Shown here piece after piece: positions 32,158 to 39,971 of a DNA stretch of 64,000 nt. Position 1 is the stretch's first letter. Every line of letters starts with the position of its first letter. Position numbers and translations under genes: made by a program. Origin of the DNA: Mediterraneibacter gnavus ATCC 29149 (GTDB lineage: Bacteria; Bacillota; Clostridia; Lachnospirales; Lachnospiraceae); the NCBI RefSeq assembly GCF_008121495.1, contig NZ_CP043051.1:1116001-1180000 (forward strand). Direction: 5' to 3'. The notes below the pieces were generated by a model. That model had not been told where the DNA came from. It saw nothing but the letters and a program-made list of their open reading frames with translations, and did not search any database.

Positions 32158-33363
32158 TTATATGATTTCCTTATACAAATTCTGTAATTTATCCATTTCC
32201 GATTTTGCTTTATCATCTGTGACGTGCGTATACAAATCCAGTGTGATTGCTATGGAATAATGTCCGAGGAATCCTTGTACTACCTTTGCGTCAATCCCGG
32301 CTTCAAAACAACGCGTTGCAAAAGTATGACGAAGTGCATGTGGATAAAAATGCGGAATCGGTATAAACACTGTCTTGTTTTTCTCTGCCTGCTTTTTTCG
32401 TTCCTTATTGATAGATTTTTCTATCCAGTCTAACGTCACTTGAAAGGTGTGTTCTGTAATCGGTTTTCCGTTCTTTCCAACAAACACAAGATTTTCAAAT
32501 CCCTCTAATGGTTGCCATTCACTAGCTGACAACTGCATTTCTTTCAACTGAATCCACTGACGTTTTAAAGCCTTATACACACTGTCCTGCATGGGAATCG
32601 TCCGTATACTGTTCTTTGTCTTTGGTGTCTGGTACTTGAATACATACTTCTTTGTTTCCTTATCTTTGATATACACCAACGTTTTATTTACAGAAATTTC
32701 CCGTTTCCGAAAATCTACATCATCCCATGTAAGCCCAAGCAGTTCTCCGCCACGCATTCCCGTTCCGAGTGCTACCTGTATGAGATTCTCGTGTATTCTC
32801 TCCTTTGCGTGTTCCAATACTTCCCGTTGTTCTTTCACAGTCAGTACCCGTATCTGTTTTGTCTTTGTTTTGGGAACTTCCACTCCTGCACATGGGTTGA
32901 ATGTAAGAATCCTGTTATGCACTGCATATTTGAACATAGCATTGAGAATATTATACACATCCCGTATAGTCTTTGTGCTGTAATCATCATCTGCCATATT
33001 CTGAAGCAGACGTTCCAAAATAATCGGATTAAAATCTGCCACACGTTGTTTTCCTATCTGCTTCTTTATGTAACGTCTGTAAAAATCATCATAACGTACT
33101 TGTGTACTCTCCTTGATAGTCCGCTTCTTATGGGTATTCAGCCAGATATCAAACCATGTATCCAGAGTGATATTATCGCCCTTTCCTTTCAACCCATGCT
33201 TGACTTCATAGCGTAAATCTTCCATTTCTTGAACTAACTTTTTTAAGTCCGCATTATCTTTTGTATACGTTTCTCCTTTGTAATAAAACCGCCCTCTGTA
33301 AATTCCGCTTTTTCTCTGCATAATTCCCGGCGGTAATGGATTTCCTTTTAAGTCCTTGCCCAA
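32158..33363 (-). CDS. int: Tyrosine-family integrase
   Basis: 401 residues, the usual length of Tn916-type integrases. An N-terminal arm-binding region (about 1-60), a SAM-like core-binding domain (70-160) and the catalytic domain follow. Catalytic residues are visible: Arg in GTGMRGGELLGLTWDD, His and Arg in HFYPHALRHTFATRCFE, His in FLGHYSIAI and the nucleophile Tyr in LDLYTHVTDDKAKSEM. It would excise and insert the element at the 69-70 bp repeats. Its 3' end faces the left att site, 98 bp away. A stub of a related integrase is at 38401. Confidence 0.95.
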   Translation of the reverse strand: MGKDLKGNPLPPGIMQRKSGIYRGRFYYKGETYTKDNADLKKLVQEMEDLRYEVKHGLKGKGDNITLDTWFDIWLNTHKKRTIKESTQVRYDDFYRRYIKKQIGKQRVADFNPIILERLLQNMADDDYSTKTIRDVYNILNAMFKYAVHNRILTFNPCAGVEVPKTKTKQIRVLTVKEQREVLEHAKERIHENLIQVALGTGMRGGELLGLTWDDVDFRKREISVNKTLVYIKDKETKKYVFKYQTPKTKNSIRTIPMQDSVYKALKRQWIQLKEMQLSASEWQPLEGFENLVFVGKNGKPITEHTFQVTLDWIEKSINKERKKQAEKNKTVFIPIPHFYPHALRHTFATRCFEAGIDAKVVQGFLGHYSIAITLDLYTHVTDDKAKSEMDKLQNLYKEII

Positions 33364-33430
33364 TCTGCACGCTCCTTTCCGTGCAAGGACTATCAGAACT
33401 GGTCTGACAGTATTATATGCTTATTTGTGT

Positions 33431-33664
33431 TTATACTGCAATTACTTCATATTTATTTTTCAGATTATGCCCTTCGTTTTTCTTCAAAAACTGGTCTAAA
33501 ACCTCAGAGCGTATAAGAATCTTATTTCCAATCCTTATGACCGGAATCTTCTGCCATGTAATCAGCTTTCGCAGATTATTTCTTCCAATTCCCGTATACT
33601 CTGACGCTTCATTCACTGTAAGGGCTTTCTTTGTCTGTATCGTTTTCTGTGTATGTTCTGTCAA
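33431..33664 (-). CDS. xis: Excisionase (Tn916 Xis-like)
   Basis: 77 residues. The TTG start at 33664 has AAAGGAG 8 bp upstream. The MerR-like helix reads LTVNEASEYTGIGRNNLRKL and a wing KIPVIRIGNKILIR follows, as in the Tn916 excisionase family. It steers the integrase toward excision. It overlaps the relaxase 3' end by 56 bp in another frame. Confidence 0.85.
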   Translation of the reverse strand: MTEHTQKTIQTKKALTVNEASEYTGIGRNNLRKLITWQKIPVIRIGNKILIRSEVLDQFLKKNEGHNLKNKYEVIAV

Positions 33665-34817
33665 AGATTCTCCTTTCTTCTTCCCTCAAAAGGAAAGATT
33701 TTTTATAGTCCTCATATATGCGTTGTTGTTCTTCGTTCATCTGCCCCCGTTCTATTAGCTGGCGGATATAATCTCTGTTATCCAGTTTTCCGATTTTATC
33801 CATTAGCTTTAAAGAGGGCGAAACTGCTACGTTCAGCCACTGCCATGTTCGTTCCAGTGTCTTTTTCTCTGGATTCATGGTCAACTTTATCTTCCCTACA
33901 TCCTGCATGAGTTCTTCCCACGGGGAATAAGTAGGATAAAGCCGTTTTCTTGTAACCGTGCTGTTTTCCGGCTTCTGTAAAAACCGCACTTTCTCGTTTA
34001 ATACAGACAACGCAATCCGTGCCACATCCCTGTCTTTCAGAAGTTCTTCTACTAATCTGACCGCTTTTTTGTGCCGGAATCGAAGTTCATATCTGTTCCA
34101 GTCCGGGTTGAGTTCTTTTCCGAACTTTTCTGCCTGTTCATATCCCTTTTCATAGAATGTAATCCGAAAATCACTGTGTTTACTGCCGAGATATAGTGTT
34201 TTTCCCTGCGCTTCTATTTCATCCTCTTTCAGTCTATCAGAACGATTCTCTGCTGTATCACGCAACTGACTAGATATCAGCCCCTCGTTTTTCAGACGAA
34301 TCAATTCCGGGATAGACAGATAAGGCTTTGTATCGTCGATTGCCAAGTCTATCCTCGGAAAATTCACCGGGTATCTGCAAACTCTTTCCAGAAAATCAAA
34401 CCATGTTTCCTTATTCATCATAAGGAAATTTTCATAATTCCTGCACCCCGAACCACTCATAAGAATCTGAAATCCCTCATACTGTGCATTTCCTGTCGGT
34501 TTCAGAATCTTGATATTGTCAAATCTTGCTATCAGTTCGTGTCCAGCAATTCCTTTTTCCTTACCATGCAGTTCCATAAAACTCAGTGGAATCCGCAAGA
34601 TATCTTCTATGATTATGAACACGTCTACACCTTTGACAGTAATCTGACACCAGTCAATCAGTGCTGTCAAATCTTCTTTCTGACGAGTTACCCCCCTGTT
34701 AGTATAGGGGGGTTCTGAAATTTTCATTACCTCTGTTATCATCATCCCTGCCTTTCGTAGTATGCCGTGGCTTTCGCCACGTTCCCGGAACTTCTCTACT
34801 CCCTTTGCTCCTTTCAC
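33609..34817 (-). CDS. MOB_T relaxase (NicK/Orf20-like, Rep_trans family)
   Basis: Up to 402 residues; the true start may be one of the internal ATGs near 34740, since the first ~28 residues are not conserved in character. EPPYTNRGVTRQKEDLTALI then DWCQITVKG is the family opening. 'NFPRIDLAIDDTKPYL' carries the acidic metal-binding residues, and YLGSKHSDFRITFYEKGYEQ has the region of the catalytic Tyr. The family nicks one strand at oriT and starts rolling-circle replication and transfer (NicK of ICEBs1, Orf20 of Tn916). The oriT hairpin lies in its own 5' end. Confidence 0.85.
   Translation of the reverse strand: MKGAKGVEKFRERGESHGILRKAGMMITEVMKISEPPYTNRGVTRQKEDLTALIDWCQITVKGVDVFIIIEDILRIPLSFMELHGKEKGIAGHELIARFDNIKILKPTGNAQYEGFQILMSGSGCRNYENFLMMNKETWFDFLERVCRYPVNFPRIDLAIDDTKPYLSIPELIRLKNEGLISSQLRDTAENRSDRLKEDEIEAQGKTLYLGSKHSDFRITFYEKGYEQAEKFGKELNPDWNRYELRFRHKKAVRLVEELLKDRDVARIALSVLNEKVRFLQKPENSTVTRKRLYPTYSPWEELMQDVGKIKLTMNPEKKTLERTWQWLNVAVSPSLKLMDKIGKLDNRDYIRQLIERGQMNEEQQRIYEDYKKSFLLREEERRIFDRTYTENDTDKESPYSE
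34690..34713. other. Predicted oriT (nick-site hairpin)
   Basis: ACCCCCC (34690-34696), 10-nt loop, GGGGGGT (34707-34713). On the minus strand the loop reads TATACTAACA. From memory, the ICEBs1 and Tn916 oriT sites have the same form: C-run, loop ending CTAACA, G-run, at the start of the relaxase gene. Confidence 0.75.
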
Positions 34818-34858
34818 GCTGTACGGAGCAGTCCGCAGAGAATTTCCGGGAACAGTCT

Positions 34859-35191
34859 CTACACGTTTCCTTTTCCGGTAACAACACGGATACCCTTGCA
34901 GGAGATTCTGTCCACCAATACCGGGAAGTTTCCTCTCTGCACATAAGGGGCATATACCGCTTCTTCTAGTTCTACCACTGTGTAAGGCTCTACCTTTGGA
35001 AGTTCTGTTGCTTCCAGACGGATATCTACGCTGTTTCCAAGTTTCATGCTTCCGAGGTGAAGTTTCAATGCTTCCACTTCCTCGGTTTTCTTCCGGGTTT
35101 CCTTATCATACTTGTAGCAGTAGTCTGCTCCCATGTAACGGAGTTCCCCGAACGCTTCTCTGACCTGTTCTTTTGTCAATGTAATCTGCAT
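34859..35191 (-). CDS. YdcP/HelP-like (DUF961) protein
   Basis: 110 residues from ATG 35191 with GGAG 9 bp upstream; a longer frame to 35338 lacks support. MQITLTKEQVREAFGELRYM opens the protein, then a basic helical part, then a beta-rich end ('VVELEEAVYAPYVQRGNFPVL' split at VYAPYVQRGNFPVL). The position ahead of the relaxase fits DUF961 proteins such as YdcP of ICEBs1, a helicase processivity factor for element replication, and Orf22/23 of Tn916. The family match is by eye only. Confidence 0.55.
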   Translation of the reverse strand: MQITLTKEQVREAFGELRYMGADYCYKYDKETRKKTEEVEALKLHLGSMKLGNSVDIRLEATELPKVEPYTVVELEEAVYAPYVQRGNFPVLVDRISCKGIRVVTGKGNV

Positions 35192-35473
35192 GCTACATTT
35201 CTCCTTTTTTGAAATCATGGTGAATGAGTGTCTGTAAGTGTGACAAGTCCTTTTCATATCCACGTCTATATTTATTTCATTACTTTTCTCCTTACCTCTT
35301 AACCTCATCATAGACCTGTTTTTTCTTCTTGTCAACAATTATTTTACTTTTTCCCTTACTTTTTATTTTTGTATTTCAAACGCTTAACTATATCTTTTTA
35401 TAACTTATTATAATTTTACCCTTACATTTATCCTTATCTTGTGTTATGATGAAAACAGAAACGAGGTGTGCAT

Positions 35474-36313
35474 ATGTTTGTGAATAAAGAAGCAGTAGGA
35501 AAACGAATTTTACAGATACGCAAGAAATACGGTTACAGTATGCAGAAGTTTGGGGAAATCATAGATAATGCCCCGAAAGGCTCTGTAAACAGTTGGGAAA
35601 AGGGTGTGAATCTTCCCAATGAGAAACGCTTGAAGCAGATTGCCACGTTGGGCAATATGACGCTGAATGAACTTCTGTATGGTTCATTTAAAGAATATGT
35701 AGATATGCTTATCACAGAAAAACTGGGGATTGAACTGCCGGAAGAATTTACCAGAACTTTCTATTCTCTTTTAGAGCAGAACGGATTTACCTACGGGGAT
35801 GATATCGAGATTGTCCGGCTTGTAAACGGCTTTCTGACTTATCATAACCTTACAACAAAAGAAACCGCCATTTTCTATCAGCCAACTGCATACTCCGGCG
35901 ATTATTTTGACGGTATCATACAAAAAGCGGATTCTTCCGTTCTGGTCTGCCGGGCATATGCAGATAAGGCAAACAACACCTTACATATCATTCCGGCTTT
36001 TGAGAATGGACAGACTGAGGAAGTAGCAGACTTCTTTCATGCACTGAAAAGCATAACCGCTCCACACAACAACAATTATTTCACTTCCGGCTTTCTGACA
36101 CTCGGACTGGCATTGAGAGATTCCAAAGTAATTATCTATGGAATTGATGAAAAACAGGGAACAGCACAGGTAATCCCTTACGAATATGATTGCGAATCAG
36201 ACGCTTATATCCAGAATGAACATCTGTCATATACCAGACAGGATAGCTTTTTCCGAGAAGCCACGAAAGAAGCGGTCTATTGGAAAATGCAATCCGACAG
36301 AAGTAACCCATAA
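35474..36313 (+). CDS. XRE-family repressor of the element
   Basis: 279 residues from ATG 35474, with GAGG 7 bp upstream; a GTG at 35468 is also in frame. Residues 1-70 form a Cro/CI helix-turn-helix (GKRILQIRKKYGYSMQKFGE; GSVNSWEKGVNLPNEKRLKQ). The remaining 200 residues are a sensor-like domain without recognised motifs and lack the LexA-like Ser/Lys pair that I could see. It is divergent from the transfer genes and probably represses them, with the AT-rich 35340-35470 region as operator zone. Confidence 0.8.
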   Translation: MFVNKEAVGKRILQIRKKYGYSMQKFGEIIDNAPKGSVNSWEKGVNLPNEKRLKQIATLGNMTLNELLYGSFKEYVDMLITEKLGIELPEEFTRTFYSLLEQNGFTYGDDIEIVRLVNGFLTYHNLTTKETAIFYQPTAYSGDYFDGIIQKADSSVLVCRAYADKANNTLHIIPAFENGQTEEVADFFHALKSITAPHNNNYFTSGFLTLGLALRDSKVIIYGIDEKQGTAQVIPYEYDCESDAYIQNEHLSYTRQDSFFREATKEAVYWKMQSDRSNP

Positions 36314-36319
36314 GATAAA

Positions 36320-36358
36320 CAAGAGGACTTGCAAGGTTTGTGACCTTTCAAGTCCTCT
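36320..36358 (+). terminator. Terminator of the repressor gene
   Basis: AAGAGGACTTG (36320-36330) pairs perfectly with CAAGTCCTCTT (36348-36358), with an inner AAGGT/ACCTT stem. It lies 7 bp past the stop. Confidence 0.75.
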
Positions 36359-36483
36359 TATGTATCATGATGGTATTGGCTGTGTCCGTTCCGTAAAGGA
36401 CTGCCCTACGGCGTCTCGGCTTCGCCTTGTTCCTTTACCTCACTAATAATAATGTTCTGATAGCAGAACTCTTACTTATACTT

Positions 36484-36852
36484 TTATCTTACTATTCTTT
36501 CAATTTTTACCGTTTCACCATCAATATTATACTTAAAAAAATAAAATTTAATAACATTTCCTTCTGATACTTGTTCTAGATCACCTTTACACTTAGTACA
36601 ATCTAAACTAACTTTTGTCGTATCAAAAAATAGACTACTTTCTTCCTTCTCATTTAGTTCTATTAAAAGTGTATCAAAAGTTTTCTCTACAACAACCCCA
36701 CTCAAATGAAACCAATGAGAATTATCATCTCCACTAGAACGCAACTCCATATTTTGACGATTCTCCTTAAAAACATTTCCTTTTACGCCAAGCACAATTA
36801 ATACTATTGCAAGCAAAAGTATGATTAACAAAATCAATCGTTTCTTATCCAT
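36484..36852 (-). CDS. Small membrane-anchored protein, cargo
   Basis: About 122 residues from ATG 36852 (MDKKRLILLIILLLAIVLIV): one N-terminal helix and an extracellular domain with two Cys in SLDCTKCKGDLEQ. Its start overlaps the stop of the upstream peptidase gene by 8 bp (ATGGATAA). Translational coupling suggests a partner, immunity or anchoring role for the peptidase. No family recognised. The codons are AT-rich compared with the chromosome, as in the peptidase. Confidence 0.6.
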   Translation of the reverse strand: MDKKRLILLIILLLAIVLIVLGVKGNVFKENRQNMELRSSGDDNSHWFHLSGVVVEKTFDTLLIELNEKEESSLFFDTTKVSLDCTKCKGDLEQVSEGNVIKFYFFKYNIDGETVKIERIVR

Positions 36853-37978
36853 TAAATGTAGTCCCCGATATGTCTGTCCAACTATCAAAATCAAAATTCA
36901 AATAACGTACTGTATCCCCCCATCCATCAAATACCATCAATGTATGTACTGTATTTCCAGAATTATATGCTCGCAAAGTTGCATATCCCTCTGCTGCCAT
37001 TGAATGCCCCGCACGTTCTCCAGTATCACTGCTAATTATACCACAATGGACAACTGCTATATCTCCTCTATCAATGCAATTAGTGAAAAAATTATAATTG
37101 GGACTATAGTCAGTATTTTGTGTTACAGAAACATTCTTTCCAGCACAAAAGTCCACAAATCCAGGTCCAATATTGCCAATAGTTGTTGAACCATATGTTA
37201 TTCCTCCACTCTCCGATGAAACTGTCGTTCCTGTTGAATCCCAAATATCCATATAATCACCTGCAATATCTGTATAATCAACAGCATTATAATATGCACC
37301 ACATGCTAATAATGCACTAACTGCACATGCATAATGTCCTGTTACACTTTCTATATACGGCTCATTAAAGGAAATAAATTCTTGAAGATGATTTGTTGAA
37401 ACAAGCGTGTAGTTTTCATAAACTTCATCAATATCTAGCAAAACCTCATCCCAAGTAGCTGGGTCTTTTCCCCTACTCTCATTCAAGGACAGTACTGTTT
37501 TTTCTAATGTTTCACCATAATTCGTTCTAATCTTTCCCAAATTATCAACAATACCATATTCAAACGGAGCTATTTTATATATTTCAGAGGTATTTGCTTT
37601 TTCACTAAATACATTTGCTTCACTTTGATAAATCACCTCATATGGATTTGCTGAATTATTACCAAATGAGTATTCTGATATCAAAGATTCACACGTAGTA
37701 TCAAAAACTACATATCCATATGGTTTGTTTTCTAAATTGTAATTTACAATATATCCAATAGCTTGACCTGTTGTATCATAAAATTTTCTCGGATTATTAG
37801 CAACAATATTGCTATTTTCTCCTATTCCCTTTGCAAAACGTTCTGCCATCTGTATCGCCAAATCATCCGTAACATTTACAACAGAAGTATTCTCCGATGC
37901 ATGGACAGGAACTATTGACATAATAGTCAATATAAAGATTGTCAAAAGTGAAGCAAATCGTTTAAAAATTTTTCTCAT
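36845..37978 (-). CDS. Secreted papain-fold cysteine peptidase (C10/C39-like), cargo
   Basis: 377 residues with signal peptide MRKIFKRFASLLTIFILTIM ending VHAS. A propeptide-like region (about 35-150; LAIQMAERFAKGIGE, YGYVVFDTTCES) resembles C10-type prodomains. The catalytic part has GHYACAVSALLACGAYYN, where Cys is the likely nucleophile, and AGHSMAAEGYATLRAY with the probable His, followed by VFDGWGDTVRY. This is the streptopain/C39-like layout, but assignment to one family is uncertain. AT-rich codon use marks it as acquired. It may act on surface, host or competitor proteins. Confidence 0.65.
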   Translation of the reverse strand: MRKIFKRFASLLTIFILTIMSIVPVHASENTSVVNVTDDLAIQMAERFAKGIGENSNIVANNPRKFYDTTGQAIGYIVNYNLENKPYGYVVFDTTCESLISEYSFGNNSANPYEVIYQSEANVFSEKANTSEIYKIAPFEYGIVDNLGKIRTNYGETLEKTVLSLNESRGKDPATWDEVLLDIDEVYENYTLVSTNHLQEFISFNEPYIESVTGHYACAVSALLACGAYYNAVDYTDIAGDYMDIWDSTGTTVSSESGGITYGSTTIGNIGPGFVDFCAGKNVSVTQNTDYSPNYNFFTNCIDRGDIAVVHCGIISSDTGERAGHSMAAEGYATLRAYNSGNTVHTLMVFDGWGDTVRYLNFDFDSWTDISGTTFNG

Positions 37979-38124
37979 AAATATCCTTCCTCCTTAGATT
38001 ATATATTTACTTTAATATTATATCTTATTCCCTATTTTGTCTATATTTTTTTATGTTTATTTCAAATATTTCATTCTATTTTATTTTTATCAAACTATTT
38101 TCAAACAAATCCAAACAAAGAATC

Positions 38125-38146
38125 TCGGGGCAAATTTCGGTCAAAT
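38125..38146 (+). other. Probable right arm-type integrase sites
   Basis: TCGGGGCAAAT (38125-38135) and TCGGTCAAAT (38137-38146) repeat the left-end motif about 110 bp inside the right att repeat. Confidence 0.6.
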
Positions 38147-38252
38147 CAGGATAAATAAATATAACACTTTATATGTAAGTCAATTTTAAAAAAGCCTGTA
38201 ATTCCGGGCTTTACAACACTTTGTAACACAATATAAACCAGTTCGATAATCC

Positions 38253-38321
38253 CTCATTCCTTTAGATAACTATAAAACAACGAAACCCGTTAGCCGAAAG
38301 GTTAGCGGGTTTTCGCTGTTC
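38253..38321. repeat. attR-type direct repeat
   Basis: Matches 31990-32059; here the hairpin loop is GAAA (CCCGTTAGCC-GAAA-GGTTAGCGGG). Confidence 0.85.
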
Positions 38322-38400
38322 CTGCATCTCCCCCAAATGTCTTTTGGGCAAATTTTTCTAAAAGAATATCTGTTGATTTTATTCTTTAAATAATATCTTC

Positions 38401-38447
38401 CTATAAGTTTTGCAACTTTTCCATTTCTGATTTTGCTTTGTTGTCTG
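38401..38447 (-). pseudogene. Integrase 3' stub next to attR
   Basis: The minus frame reads DNKAKSEMEKLQNL then TAG (38401-38403), against DDKAKSEMDKLQNL at the end of the intact integrase. It shows that a second, related element once sat immediately right of the present attR. Confidence 0.75.
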
Positions 38448-38593
38448 TAAGTTGTATTGGCTTATTACAATCTCCTTCTGCATTTGATAATACTAACATA
38501 ATTTTCATAGCTGCCACTTATATTTCAAATTACTTGCATATATGGATTCTGACAAAATATCTTGTCATGCAACAATGTGTTTGATAAAATAAG

Positions 38594-38803
38594 ACAAGGC
38601 ACTACATGAGAATGGTAGGCGGTTAGTCCTTCAACAGGGGGACTGAACCCTCTGATTGCATATATTAATCAATCAAAAAAGTAACCGCCCCTCAGCCAAA
38701 GGATTGCGGTTACTTTTTTGTAACTTATTAAATCTGGACTAACCAACTATCAGTAGTGCCTTATTTATATCTATAATATACCACCCGTTAAGCACATTGT
38801 AAA
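38594..38803 (-). ncRNA. Structured RNA locus with promoter, possibly a decayed type I toxin-antitoxin module
   Basis: Minus promoter TTTACA (38798-38803), 17-bp spacer, TATATT (38775-38780). The transcript from about 38768 could fold end to end: AAGGCACTAC (38753-38762) with GTAGTGCCTT (38596-38605) and GGTTAGTCC (38736-38744) with GGACTAACC (38621-38629). Inside is a strong hairpin AAAAAAGTAACCGC/GCGGTTACTTTTTT (38675-38719) that could terminate either strand. The plus strand has a short frame ending in SKK-stop at that hairpin, resembling the end of a holin-like toxin without its start. Confidence 0.4.
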
Positions 38804-38900
38804 CATGTAACTTTGTAAATATGTAAACATTTCAAACTGTTTTCGGACTTTTTAACACATTATAATACTATATAAATTAGTTCAATAGTACCTATTTCCT

Positions 38901-38914
38901 CTTTAGATAACTAT
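38901..38914. repeat. Third att-core-like site
   Basis: CTTTAGATAACTAT is identical to the inner core of both att repeats (31998 and 38260 regions). The hairpin part is absent. It lies 580 bp right of attR, the likely outer end of the lost element. Confidence 0.6.
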
Positions 38915-39037
38915 TTTTCTTTCAGCGAAACTGCCTTTGAATTTGAACTGTTTAGAAACCATGTTCCAGACACATGAATTGTCACACAGACAATGTCTGA
39001 GAGTTTGATGTATTTCCTCTATACTACACGCTTTATT

Positions 39038-39072
39038 ATGTCCCGCAGAAGTTACTTGATTTCTACGGGACA
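39038..39072. terminator. Hairpin after the dehydratase operon
   Basis: GTCCCGCAGAA pairs with TTCTACGGGAC just past the ACS-like gene stop (39078). There is no strong T-run, so efficiency is uncertain. The 38915-39037 stretch otherwise shows only a CAGACA...TGTCTG inverted repeat. Confidence 0.45.
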
Positions 39073-39077
39073 TTCTC

Positions 39078-39785
39078 TTACTTTCTGGCAAAATGTATCT
39101 GCCGCAGTTCCTCTACATCATCGCAGATCGGATGCAACGGACACAGATCGCAATCCAGAATAATATTTTTCAAAATATGGTCAAATGCATTTGTGATCTC
39201 ATCCACCTTTTTCCCCTGTGCGATGAGCTGGTCCATCACCGGAAGCTCCCGTGTGATAAACAGAATCTGGACATGCTTTGCCTGAAATTCTTCTTTATAT
39301 TTCTGGATCATCAGATTTCCCACGGTCGCAAAGTCCAGTGCTTTTTTCATTGCTTTTTTGCTCACCCGCACCTGTTCTTTTTGATCCATGCTGGACGACA
39401 GCATCATGTACCCTTCCGGAATGATCTTAAATTTTGCGAATTCCAGTTTTTTGATCCGCTGGTACGCTTTATCCTGATCTTCGATCGGATCAATCTGGAT
39501 CCACGTGATCCTGGTAAACGGAACATTCTTTTTGATCTCCGGAAGATCCGGTCCATATAAAAGAATCTTGTCTTCGGGAAGTAACTCTTTCGAAGAGGTC
39601 ACCGCCTGATAACACGTGGACGGCTGCGAACGGATTCCCAGCTCAAACGCCACTTCTTTTTGAAGCAGGAATTCATTTTCTTTGAGCAGATTCCATGGTT
39701 TTGCATGATTCCTGTTCAGCTCTTTTACCGGGAAAGGCTTCAGTAATTCTCTTGTTGTCTCGATAACTTTATCATATACTTGCAT
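39078..39785 (-). CDS. Putative acetyl-CoA synthase-related protein (short)
   Basis: 235 residues, no signal or membrane segment. The C-terminus has CDLCPLHPICDDVEELRQIH, a CxxC-x5-C cluster resembling a segment I associate with acetyl-CoA synthase (AcsB/CdhC) proteins; the middle reads 'LLYGPDLPEIKKNVPFTRIT'. Full AcsB is over 700 residues, so this would be one domain. The match is from memory. The CooC-type ATPase in the same operon gives some support for a nickel or Fe-S role. It is the last gene of the seven-gene operon, 2 bp after the small membrane protein. Confidence 0.45.
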   Translation of the reverse strand: MQVYDKVIETTRELLKPFPVKELNRNHAKPWNLLKENEFLLQKEVAFELGIRSQPSTCYQAVTSSKELLPEDKILLYGPDLPEIKKNVPFTRITWIQIDPIEDQDKAYQRIKKLEFAKFKIIPEGYMMLSSSMDQKEQVRVSKKAMKKALDFATVGNLMIQKYKEEFQAKHVQILFITRELPVMDQLIAQGKKVDEITNAFDHILKNIILDCDLCPLHPICDDVEELRQIHFARK

Positions 39786-39787
39786 AA

Positions 39788-39955
39788 CTAAATGTGATCC
39801 TCTACTTTTTTCGTCTCATGATAATGAAGCAGCTTGTCATAAATAAATTCGATCAGCTTGGAATCTGCATTGGTCATATAGATGGTAAACAAAACCGCTG
39901 TCACTGCACTCACGGCAAGAAACACTTTTGCAAAAAATCTGACTGTTTTTTTCAT
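39788..39955 (-). CDS. Small membrane protein in dehydratase operon
   Basis: 55 residues: MKKTVRFFAKVFLAVSAVTA, one helix, then a charged tail (KLLHYHETKKVEDHI). GAAGGGGCG precedes the ATG. It fills the gap between the activase and the ACS-like gene and its stop is 2 bp from the next start, so it is a real operon member. Function unknown; the form recalls nucleoid-distant small anchors such as DUF6110-type proteins, not confirmed. Confidence 0.6.
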   Translation of the reverse strand: MKKTVRFFAKVFLAVSAVTAVLFTIYMTNADSKLIEFIYDKLLHYHETKKVEDHI

Positions 39956-39971
39956 CCGGATCGCCCCTTCC

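Larger units (their letters stand above)
31990..38321. mobile_element. 6.3 kb integrative mobilizable element
   Basis: The element is bounded by 70/69-bp direct repeats (31990-32059 and 38253-38321), of which the first 32 bp are identical. It carries integrase and excisionase at the left end, a MOB_T/NicK-like relaxase with oriT, a YdcP-like gene, an XRE repressor on the opposite strand and two cargo genes. No conjugation (type IV secretion) genes are present, so it must be mobilised by another ICE such as a Tn916/ICEBs1 relative. Confidence 0.85.

Noticed and set aside
34699-34953. An 84-codon minus frame between the relaxase and YdcP-like genes
   Set aside because: Arg/Ser-rich translation, no start site and overlap with the relaxase 5' end.
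36395-36450. GC-rich palindromic stretch (GTAAAGGA...TCCTTTAC) considered as an RNA gene or att site
   Set aside because: No promoter, terminator or match to the element ends; a simple intergenic inverted repeat is enough.
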